64,000 bases of DNA, taken from NCBI GenBank assembly GCA_024349245.1, contig JALDNG010000551.1, positions 62,001-126,000 of the forward strand, written 5' to 3'. Of this stretch, positions 38,301 through 50,300 are shown in pieces (within the stretch, counting starts at the first letter, position 1; every line of letters begins with the position of its first letter). Origin of the DNA: Neodontobutis hainanensis. Its lineage: Eukaryota; Chordata; Actinopteri; Gobiiformes; Odontobutidae. Position numbers and translations under genes: made by a program. Below the pieces are notes generated by a model. That model was not told where the DNA came from, searched no databases, and was given only the letters and a program-made list of their open reading frames with translations.

Positions 38301-41300
38301 GCTGGGTAGAGCTTCTAGCAAGCGAGACAGCGACAAAACGCCCCCCTACCATTCCCAGTGATTGTACAACGACCTCCTGTGGAAGCGTGTGCACGTGAGC
38401 CATCTCGTTGTTTGAAAAGAACCAGCCGTACAACCGCTTCAAAAGTTCAGAGCATCCCCTTCGGACTTTTGCGGCCAGAACCTCCGGGTTCCTCAAGCAA
38501 CCAGAGTGAGTTTACACCTGACATGTTAAAATTTGGCGTTATTACACTGTGTACTGTCCAAGCCTAGGCCCATAAGAACCGTCACCCTATCCGCTCATTA
38601 AAATAATTCGGTAATTAGACTTAATAACATATTTTAATTAATCAAAAACCTCCTTTACTCCACAAAGTCCTGATAAGTAAATGTTGTTATTCTGTTGTCA
38701 ACCATTCTTGTGTTAATTATTCTCATTGTTTTCCCATAACTATGCCATTTTCATATCATTATCATTCATTGTTTAACTTTGTGTAATCTTTAATAAAACC
38801 CCATAAAACGTTAAATAAATTCACTTGGTGTTTTCTGTTTATATAAGTCATATTCGAATACAGAAGAATTTGCCTTCAGATCATTAGAAAGAATACGTTT
38901 CCACGGACCTGTAAAAACCGAGGTGGTGCCCTAACAAGACATAATTTTAATAACATAAAATCAATTGAGAATTTACATAAATATACAGTGGGGATCAAAA
39001 GTTTGGGCTCCCCAAGTAAAAATTTGTATTAATGTGCATAAAGAAGCCAAGAAAAGAGGGAAAAATCTCCAAAAGGCATCAAATGACAGATTAGACATCC
39101 TTATAATAAGTCAAAAAAGTTAGATTTTATTTACATCATTTACACTTTCAAAATAACAGAAAACAAAAAAATGGTGTCTGCAAAAGTTTGGGCACCCTGC
39201 AGAGTTAATACCTTGTACTGCCCCCTTTGGTAAGTATCACAGCTTGTAAACGCTTTTTGTAGCTAACCAAGAGTCTTTCAATTCTTGTTTGAGGTATCTT
39301 TGCCCATTCTTCCTTAAAAAAGTCTTCCAGTTCATTGAGATTTCTGGGCTGTCTGTCACGCACTGCTCTTTTAAGGTCTATCCATAGATTTTCAATTATG
39401 TTGAGGTCAAGAGATTGTGAAGGCCATGGCAAAACCTTTAGTTTATGCCTCTTAATTTAATCCACTGTGGATTTTGAGGTGTGTTTAGGGTCATTATCCA
39501 TTTGTAGAAGCCATCCTCTCTTTAACTTCAGCTTTTTCACAGATGGCATCAAGTTAGCATCCAAAATTTGCTGAAATTTTATTGAATCCATTTTTCCTTC
39601 TACTCGTGAAATGTTCCATGTGCCACTGGCTGCAATACAACCCCAAAACATGATCGATCCACCCCCATGCTTAACAGTTGAACAAGTTATTTTCATTAAA
39701 TTCTGTGTCCTTTCTTCTCCAAACATACCTTTGCTCATTACGGCCAAAAAGTTCTATTTTAACATCATCGGTCCACAGAAGTTGTTTCCAAAATGCATCA
39801 GGCATGTCTATATGTTCATTTCCAAACTTCAAATGCTGATTTTTGTGTTGAGGACGTAGAAGAGGTTTTCTTCTGATGAGTCTTCCATGAAGTCCATATT
39901 TGTACAAGTATCTCTTTATAGTGGAATAGTGTACCACAACTTCAGTGTCTGCCAGATCTTTCTGGAGGGATTGTGCAGTCAAACATGGGTTTTGACTTAC
40001 TTTTCTCACAATCCTGCAAGCCGTTGTGGCTGATATTTTTCTTGGTCTTCCAGATCTTGCTTTAACTTCCACTGTTCCTGATGACTGCCATTTCTTAATT
40101 ACCGAACTTAATTACCGAAATCCGAACAGAGGATATTGGCATCAGAAAATGCTTTGCTATCTTTTTATAGCCTTCTCCTGCTTTGTGAGCGTCAACTATT
40201 TTCAGTTTCAGTTTTCTAGACAACTGCTTAGAAGAACCCATGGTGCTGACTGTTGGGGCAAGGTCAGATGAGTCTGGGCATTTAAAACCTTTGAGATTGA
40301 CATCACCTGGTCTATCCTGATGATGATTGAGAACAATCCATGACAGGTCTTAGCTTACCAAAGGGGGCAGTACAAGGTATTAACTCTGCAGGGTGCCCAA
40401 ACTTTTGCAGACACCATTTTTTTTTTGTTTTCTGTTATTTTGAAAGTGTAAATGATGGAAATAAAATCTAACTTTTTTGACTTATTATAAGGATGTCTAA
40501 TCTGTCATTGCCTTTTGGAGATTTTTCCATATTTTCTTGGCGTCTTTATGCACATTAATAAATTTTTACAAACTTTACAAACTTTCGATCCCCAGTGACA
40601 TGTTGCCAAAAAGGCAACATGTCACTGAATTAACACAGCATTTTTCAGGAGGTGTTCCAATTAGGGCTGGGCAAGTTCCCTCATTATTATTGCGTTAACA
40701 TATTAAATTAACACCGAAAATCATTTTATTGCAGATTAACGCGGTAAGTATCATAATGCGTCTGAACCAATGAGAGCATAAGGGGCAGGCCTAAGACTGC
40801 TAAAGCGCTCACATGAACTGTTCTGAATTTATCAAAACACATTAAAAATGTGCAACAATACATAATTTATTCACCTTTAATTAAATACGTCCACCTCTGA
40901 CTCTTTTCCTCCAGTCTATCTTTCTGTGTCTGAGGTCTTTCAGCCCCTCCCCTTTCCCTCTCACAGATCCTCACTGTGACATAGGCTCTGCTCTCAAGTG
41001 ACTGTTCGGTCTCAGTTTAGTTCTGCTTTAGCGCAGGTCATCAAAAAAGCTGCATTTATTTTTAATTAAGAATTAATGTTTAAGGGCCATTTAAAACAAC
41101 AATGTACGTATCCTAATAATTTCTGCAGAAAGACTCAGCATTGTGAGTTCAGCTCAGAGGAGCAGAAGGAGAAATGATTTGTGAACAGAGCTCTGAGCAG
41201 TAACACATGCAACCATCCTACTCAAAAACTCCACAATGTAAATCATTTAGTATTATTTTGTGTTTTAGGCTTGAAAATCTTAGCAAGCAAACTGAAGGCT

Positions 41301-44300
41301 GGATTAACAATCTGCAATTTAAATTTACTAAAAATATTCACTACACTAACCAACAACAGTGAAAAAACATAACATATGCAATGAGCAGAAAGAAGGTAAA
41401 AATAATGACCAATTCATCTATTCAGCTTATGTATTAAAATGATATAGAGCCACTACACAGTGCCATAAGCTACAAGTTGTTTAAGTTAACATTTAAAACT
41501 ACTTGAACTGCTGCCGTCTAAAAGGCAATATTGCTTTTAAAAAGCATGTTATTTATGTTTGCAAACCAAAGTTCTTTATATAGCAGTACTAGAAGTGTGC
41601 ATAACACTACTTTTGAATACATTTTTGCATGTTGTGCATAACAATATGCGATTAATCATGATTCAAAATTATATTGTCCAGCACTAATTACTATACTGAA
41701 CTAAATTTCTATCAAATATTGTTCACAAATCTGTCCAAATCTATTTTAGTGAGCACTTCTCCTTTAATCGAGATAATCTATCCACCTCACAGTGGCATAT
41801 CAAGATTCTGATTAGAGAGCATGATTATTGCACTCGTTTGCCTTAGGCTCGCCACAATAAAAAGCCACTTTAAAATGTGTAGTTTTAATCACACTGTACA
41901 ATGCCACAAGTTTTGAGAGAGCGTGCAATTGGCATGCTGACTGCAGGAATGTCCATCAGTGTTGTTGCCCGTAAATTTAATGTTCATTTCTCTACCATAA
42001 GCCGTCTCCAAAAGGTGTTAGAGAATTTGGAATTACATCCAACCGGCCTCACAACCGCAGACTATGTGTAACCACACCAGCCCAGGACCTCCACCTCCAA
42101 GATCCTCTGAGACCAGCCACCCGGATAGCTGCTCAACAATCAGTTTGCTAAACCAAAGAATTTCTGCAAAACTGCCAGAAACAGTCTCAGGGAAGCTCAG
42201 CTGCATGATGGTTGCCCTCATCGGGGTCTCAACCTGACTGCAGTTTGTTGTTGTAAACGCCTGGAGTAAGAAAATGATCACATTCAATGGCATTTGGCAC
42301 TTTGGAGAAGGATATTCTCTTTACTAATGGTGATCACACCGGATACTGACCCTGACCCCCGCAATACAGTGAAACTGCACATTTTAAAGTGGCCTTTTAT
42401 TGTGGCCAGCCTAAGGCACAGTGAACTAGGGATGTAACAATATCACAATCTCACAGAATGGTATTATCACCATGGTACATTATTTATTGCAATATTGTGG
42501 TGGTAGTCACAATAACATAACAGATTATACAATAATCCTTGACCAGTCATTGATACAATAATTTTTGTCATATTCTCAAGGATTAAAGGATTAAAAAAAG
42601 GATTTTTAAGCACCTGCCAATTGGATTCATTTATTAATTTTTTTTATTTATTTAGCGCTTTTCTACCTAGTAGGCACTCAAAGCGCTTTACCAGTGTTAC
42701 AGCTGACACCACTGGCGCCAAGGTGAGTTAAGTGTTGTGCCCAAGGACACAATTAACTGTAGGGGAGAGCAGGATGTCATGATGTTTTTTGGGACGTTTC
42801 AAGCGGGAATTGAACCCCCTACCCTCCGTTCAAAGGACGGCCGCTCTACCACTGAGTTTCTGCCACCCATATTAAGAAGGAAAATCAGGCTGTTGATTTC
42901 CTTAGAAATTTCCTTAGAAATCAACAGCCTCGAGGCAAATAAAGCAGCTTTGCTTGGTTTTATCTATAAAACTATTGTTTATACACACTGTTCTCCCTTG
43001 GACACAGCCTGGTGTTAATGTTTTTACTGATTTCACCGCGTTTAAACGGAACTGTCTGTGGTGACAGAGAGACGGAACAGAAAAGGACAGCGCTAGCCTG
43101 GTGTCCGTTCTACTGCCAGCCATATTAACTAGCGGCAATAACAGCAACAACAATAACAAAAAAAGGCAACACCACACAGCTGTTTGTCAACATTGTTGAC
43201 AAACAGCTGTGTGGTATTGCCTTTTTTTGCGTCATGTCCAGTGTTTCTCTGCTTGGTTAACATTCCTCTTGTAAACCCTGTCCTTAAAATTGAACGCAAG
43301 CAACAGGGTACCAGACTAAGGAGATAGTGGCTGGCCAGGCTAGGACAGTGCGGGGCTGCAACTCAACATCAGGTTTTAGCGCAGCCAGCTCACTACTCTG
43401 CCAGTTTGTTCTAACTCCATGAGTGAACGTCCAGCACTGCTTGTTTCAGTTACCTGGTTCTGCTACCTGTTCCAGCTTCCTGGTCCTGCTACCAGGTTCT
43501 GCTACCGGCTTTGTTCCAGCAGAGTTCTGACTGTTCATTAAACCCGCTTCCTCTAGTGGACTCCAGCCACATCTCCAGCTCAGTATCTACCTACGCTCCA
43601 GCCCCAGTCCCAGCTCGGTCCAAAGCTCCAGTGTCAGTTCCAGCTTCGTTCCAGCTCCAGTCCAGATTCCCTGCTGTCTGCTCTTCACTAGTATAGTAGT
43701 ATATGCCTGAGCCAGCAATAGCCAGGAATAAATATTCTATTTCAACGGGAACTATGTTTAGGCCCAAGCCGATAATGGGCCTTTTGCTTTTGCTCGGGTT
43801 TTTATTATTTTTTTTATTATTATTTTTATTATTATTTTTCTCCGAAATGTAGGCAACCCCTAGAAAAGTAAAAATACATTGGGCCTATGGAAAGTAAAAA
43901 GTAAAAAAGCAAAAAATTCTTACCAATGTAAAAATACAAATCTTGGTACATTCATAGTCTTGTTAAATCCAAAGTCTATGACAGCCACACCCTAAACGCA
44001 ACAGGAAGTCCGCCATGTAGGGTGAAACGCGGGGCCACCTAAATCACACTCTTCGTGCAAAAAGATTCAACTCATTGTGTTTTAATCTAAATGGCCCCAA
44101 ATTTGGTGAGTATTATCTAGACACATGTGCCAACAAAAGTTGTCATTTTGTTTTTGATATCTTATCGGGTGTGGGTGTAGCAAGCTTGTAACGAGGCGGC
44201 CATTTTTGAGAAAATAATATATCCCTTAACTCTCAAACGCCTTCTCGGATCAAGTTGGACCCAATAAAAGCACAAATGCAATTGATGACATGAACACAAA

Positions 44301-47300
44301 CATATGTAAATGAAAGAGATATCTTTAGAAATCCCCCTCCAGCGCCCCCTACAAACTTATGAGACCCAAGGATTTAGTTTGTCATAGAGACATAAAATTT
44401 GGTACACACATCTCTTATGTCTTGACGAACATAAAAGCCATGACAACCACCCCCTATTTATAAATGTGTTGCCATAGCAACGCCGCAAATATGTAGAAAA
44501 CGTTTGTATGTAGAGACAATTTTAGTTTTCTTGCAGGCAAATGAAACTTGGTACACACATTCAGCATGAGCTTATGAAGAAAAAAATCCAATGGGGATCA
44601 CACCCCATCACATACAAGAAGGTGGTCATTTTGAATTGAATATGTGAACCGCCTTAGAATACACCTCACTTTTAAAAAAAAAAACAAAACAGAAAATAGA
44701 TGTTTTGTTCCACACATGTGTTCAATAGACTGCGCTTTGTCTTGTTGTTTTTGCTCAAGATATATATTATATATATATATATAATATAGATATATATTTT
44801 ATTATAGTTTTTCTGCAAAATGATCCTAAAATTGACCCAGTAAACGTGCACAAAGAAGTCCAATTTATTGGCCCCAAAATTCAAGCTTGGCAAAAAAAAT
44901 GTATGTATTTATAGTTCCCCAAAAAAAATTATAAAAAATGACTCAGTGGCGACCCCTAGAAAATAAAAATACTTTCGGCCTATGGAAAGAAAAAGTAATT
45001 GGGGTGTGGTCCTGGTCAAACCAATCTCCTGAACTCCAAACTGAATGTCAGAATGTGAAAAAAAAGGTGATTTAAGTTTTGAGCGTGGCATGGTTGTTGG
45101 TGCCAGACCGGCCAGTCTGAGTATTTCACAATCTGCTCAGTTACTGGGTTCTAGGGTTTACAAAAAAATGGTGAGAAAAGGGAAAAACATTCAGTATGCT
45201 GCAGTCCAGTGGGCAAAAATGCTTTGTTGATGCTAGAGCTCAGAGGAGAATGAGCCGACTGAGTCAAGCTGATAGAAGAGCAACATTGACTGAAATAACC
45301 ACTCGTTACAACCGAGGTATGCAGCAAAGCATTTGTGAAGCCACAACACGCACAACCTTGAGGCGGATGGGCTACAACAGTAGAAAACCCCACCGGGTAT
45401 CACTTATCTCCACTACAAATACGAAAAAGAGGTTACAATTTGCACAAGCTCACCAAAATTGGACAGTGTAAGCCTTAAAAAATGTTGCCTGGTCTATTGA
45501 TTCTCAATTTCTGTTGAGACATTCAGATGGTAGAGTCAAAATTTGGCGTAAACAGAATGAGAACATGGATCCATCCTGCCTTGTTCCCACTGTGCAGGCT
45601 GGTGGTGGTGGTGTAATGGTGTGGAGAATGTTTTCTTGGCACACTTTAGGACCCTTAGTGCCAATTGGGCATTGTTTAAATGCCACGGCCTACCTGAGCA
45701 TTGTTTTTGACCATGTCCATCCTTTTATGACCACCATGTACCCATCCTCTGATGGCTACTTCCAGCAGGATAATGCACCATGCCACAAAGCTCTAATAAT
45801 TTCAAATTGGTTTCTTGAACATGAAAATGAGTTCACTTAACTAAAATGGCCCCCACAGTCACCAGATCTCAACCCAATAGAGCATCTTTGGGATGTGGTG
45901 GAACGGGAGCTTTGTGCCCTGGATGTGCATCCCACAAATCTCCATCAACTGCAAGATGCTATCCTATCAATATGGGCCAACAAGAATGCTTTCAGCACCT
46001 TGTTGAATCAATAACACTTAGAATTAAGGCAGTTCTGAAGGTGAAAGGAGATCAAAAACAGTATTAGTATGGTGTTCCGAATAATCGTTTAGGTGAGTGT
46101 ACAGGAAACATCAGCTTAAACAGAAAAGTCTATGCCAGCCGCACCCTAAACTCAACAGGAAATCCACAATATTGGGTGGAATGCGTGACCACCTAAATTG
46201 CACCCCTTGTGCTAAAGGGTTTTCATCTAAACAGCGCCAAATTTGGTAAGTATCATCTAGAGACGTGCGCCAAAAATGTTATTTGTTTTTTGATACATTT
46301 GTGGCTGTGGTGGTAATGAGCCTGTGAAGAGGCAACATTTCTTTGGGAAATAAATGCCATTTCCCAATTGCCAGGATCCTTCCTTTGGAGGAGGCTCCTC
46401 CAGACCCAAGGCTAGAGTTTTGGAAAACTCCCCAGAATCTTTTGGAACTTTTTCAAAAGTTCAGACAGCTCCCAGGAAAACCAGGGATTGTGGAGAGCTT
46501 AAACTCTAAATTACAAGGTGGTGTAGGAGGCCCCAGCAGTAGCACAGGCCTGAGGTGATGAAGCAGGCTCCAGCCAGAAGAAGATTCAAGCAGAGGCACA
46601 GGCCCGGTTATTTGACATTACCGTGAAGTTTATGCTTTAAAGCACAAAATGCAATCCTCCGAGTACTTGTGGCGATAAAGGCAAGGACTTTTATCGCCGC
46701 TTGCGGCTTTAATTTATAATTTTTTTTTTTATTCTGGTCTTTAATTGCAAATTTGAGCCAGTGAACCTGCGCAGAAAGAAAATTTTATTTGCTCAAAAAT
46801 TCAAACCCAGCAAAAAATTATTTTAAGTCCCCAAGAACAAATATTGAAAAACGACTCAGCGGTGACCTCTAGAAAAGTCAAAATACATTACGCCTATGGA
46901 TAGCAAAAGTTTTTTGTTTTTTTTTTATGATTAGAAAATTCAATTTGGCTCACAGATAAATCATGACATGGCAAATATAAAAGTCTGAGATCACCATCCT
47001 ACAGGAAGTCAAACATTTTCGGTGGAAAGCACAACCCCCAAAAATTACACCCCTTGTTTATAAAATTAGCAGAAAATATTTGCTTTGTTACACAGACACC
47101 AAACTTCCGTATTAGATTTATTTAAGAACAAAAATCAATAATCCAAAAGAGGGTTGTAATAATAAAAGAAGCATGATGGTGGTCATTAACTATAACTTAA
47201 CAAATTCAAACTTCATCATTATAAACGGCACTTATTTGTGCTTCAGACACAGTTATTAAAGAACTGGGGCAATTCCATGTTTATGTAGTTATAAATGTAC

Positions 47301-50300
47301 TCACCCTGTAGCAACTAAAATCTTCATGAATTCATTTAAAATGCACAAAAATGAAAAGAAATTACATCTACTTTACTTTTTACTTTTTTAGAATTTCCTG
47401 GGCCGTAGTAAGCTTGTAACGAGGTGGCCATTTTGGGGAGAATAAAATCTCCTCTAACTCTTTTAAACATTGTCAGATCTGCTCGGAACCAAAGAAGCGT
47501 TTGTGGCCATTTATGACCTGAACACAATGATATGGGATTGCTTCAGAAATGGCACTCCAGCGCCAACTCCAATTTTATAATGAGACTCAAAAATTTTGTT
47601 TGTCATAGAGACTTGGAATTTGTTACAAACATCCCTGATGGGATGACAAACAAAAAAGCCAATGAGATCCCCCCCCATATCTGCCATCGTGATACAAAAA
47701 TGTGGAAAAGTCAATGGGATGCGCAAAGCGCAAGTAATTTTTTTTTTATAATAGAAAATTTAAACTTGGCTTACACATATCATGTCAAGGTAAATATAAA
47801 ATTATATTATGGCAAAAACCATAAACGCAACAGCAGGTCCGCCATATTGGATGGACTATACAAAGAAAAATAATAAATTCACACCTTTGTTTAAAAAAAC
47901 AGCATAAAATATCTGCTGCATTCAGTAGACATGTGGGCAAACAAAAGATGTCATCTAGTTTTTTGATAGATTTGTGGGTTTGGCCGTAATAAGCCTGTAA
48001 GGAGGTGGCCATTTTGTGAAGAATAAAATCTCCTCTAACTCTCTAAAATATAATCCGATCTGCTTGGACCCAATAAAGTGTTTTTTGCTTATGGCAAATG
48101 GCAAATGGCATTGGTTTTATAAAGCGCTTTTCCACCTAGAAGGCACTCAAAGCGCTTTTACATTAATCTTCCATTCACCTACCAGTGTTACAGCTGGAAC
48201 ACCACTGGAAGCAAGGTGGGTTAAGTGTCTTGCCCAAGGACACAACGACAGTATGAACTGTGGGGAGACCGGGAATCGAACCACCAACCTTCCTGTTGAA
48301 GGACGATCACTCAACCACTGAGCCACTGCACCCCAGATTAGAGCCAGTGCAATGATTTTGTTGATATGCAGTATTTACACAGAGTATGGATGGTTACAAT
48401 ACTATTGCTGTATGTATGTTGTTTTATGTTGTACATTTACGTACAGTATGTACTTTTCGTTGTTGGTCTGTGTACTGTATGTTCTGCTGCTGGTATGGCA
48501 CTGCGCCTAAGAGAAATTTCCCTTTTGGGACAATAAAGTATATCTAATTGATTTGATTTGAAAATGACCCTCCAGCACCCCCTACAACTTTATAAGAGGA
48601 CTCAAAAATGTAGTTTGTCATAGAGATATGAAATTTGGTACAAACATCCCTGATGGAATAGTGGCAGTCAATGAGGTCCTCCCCATATCTGCCACCATGT
48701 CGCCATGGCAACACACCAAATCTGGGAAAAAGTCAATGGGTTTTTTCCAAGGACACATGGAAAGGAAGGAAATCGAAATGCCAACCTATAGGACAACTGC
48801 TCTACCACTGAGCCACTACGCTCCATATTGAGATGCATCAGTATGCTGTCCAGTGTTTAAAAAAACACTGCAAAACATAACCTGATCTGCTTTCACGCAA
48901 TACATATGCTCTGTAGCCATATTTATCTGGTTTTCTGGGATTATACTGTTTTATGGTTGTTCTTTCCTGGAATGGTATTGTCATCCCATCTAAGGAGAGG
49001 TCCTTGAGAGGGCTGTAAACCACTGAAAAGCAAGGGATTATTGTACAAATTATTACATGCACTTTAAAAAGTCTATTATGCCCTGGCTGATCTTTTTTCA
49101 AATACTCATTATTGGCAAAATGCAAGAAAGACAGGAGCCTTGTATATCTTTTTTTAGACATTACCATGGCAAAACCAGGAGTATATATTAGCCAAAATGA
49201 TGCTCAATAATCTTCAATCTCAGACTTCTTGACAACCCCCATAGATAGATGCAAAGCCTGGAAAGCTTTCATTTCAGAAACGCATACATCATACATTAAT
49301 AAAACCTGGACTATGTCTTTTTTAACATAAATGGGACATTACAATTGCAACACAATTATAGATTGGGGTGTAGTCATAATTGTTTTTTTTATTCATCATT
49401 ACAAATGTGTGTACTGAATTTCATGTCTCTACAACCAACTCCTTGCCTCCAGAGACACAGTGCTACAATCTGGCATGTTTACATTCAAGTGGATGTGTCT
49501 CATGTATGTTCATTAACCTGCACTGTCCCAATAAATGATGATGATGATGATTATTATATTATTATTATTAATAATAATAATAAATAGAAAAATATAGCTG
49601 CAAGCAGCAATGACGGGGCCAAGCACAAGGCCGGTATTAAAGCTCATGCCGACATAGCCGGCAGCATCAGGCCAATGGCAGTAAGCAGTTAAAGACATTT
49701 CAATAAGACTTCAGTCTAAATGGCTCAAAAATCATCAATACGGTCTTTAGCACTTTGATTGAATGGTTTATCACGGTCGACCTAAAGGCAGCACAGTAAC
49801 CAAACTGATGTGTGAAACAACTAGAGTGCTCAAACTCTGCAGGCAGACTCAATGTGTTGATGGCTGGCAGCATCAGGCCAATGGCAGTAAGCAGTTAAAG
49901 ACATTTCAATAAGACTTCAGTCTAAATGGCTGAAAAATCATCAATACGGTCTTTAGCACTTTGATTGAAAGGTTTATCACGGTTGACCAGTAACCAAACT
50001 GATGTGTGAAACAACTAGAGTGCTCAAACTCTGCAGGCAGACTCGAGTCATGGTTGCCATAACACGTACTAAGTTTGGTTATAATATGTTAAAGCATTGC
50101 AGAGATATAGCCTGACTTTAATTTTTGAGCGCATTAAGTCAAATTCATTTGCACGGTATTCGCAAACGGTTTGACTAATCAACTTAATTCTCATAACTCT
50201 TTGTCAGCATGGTCTGAAGATGTTATGATTCAATTTTGGTAAAAATTAGACAAACGGTGTGGGAGGAGTTCGAAAAAGTAGGTTTTTAAAGAAAGACAAC

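Noticed and set aside
47532..47873. 113-codon plus-strand frame
   Set aside because: Lies wholly inside a degenerate non-coding repeat family that recurs in the window.
49660..50060. CRISPR-like repeat array
   Set aside because: Only two long units of a fish transposon-like repeat; no spacer structure, and the DNA is clearly eukaryotic.
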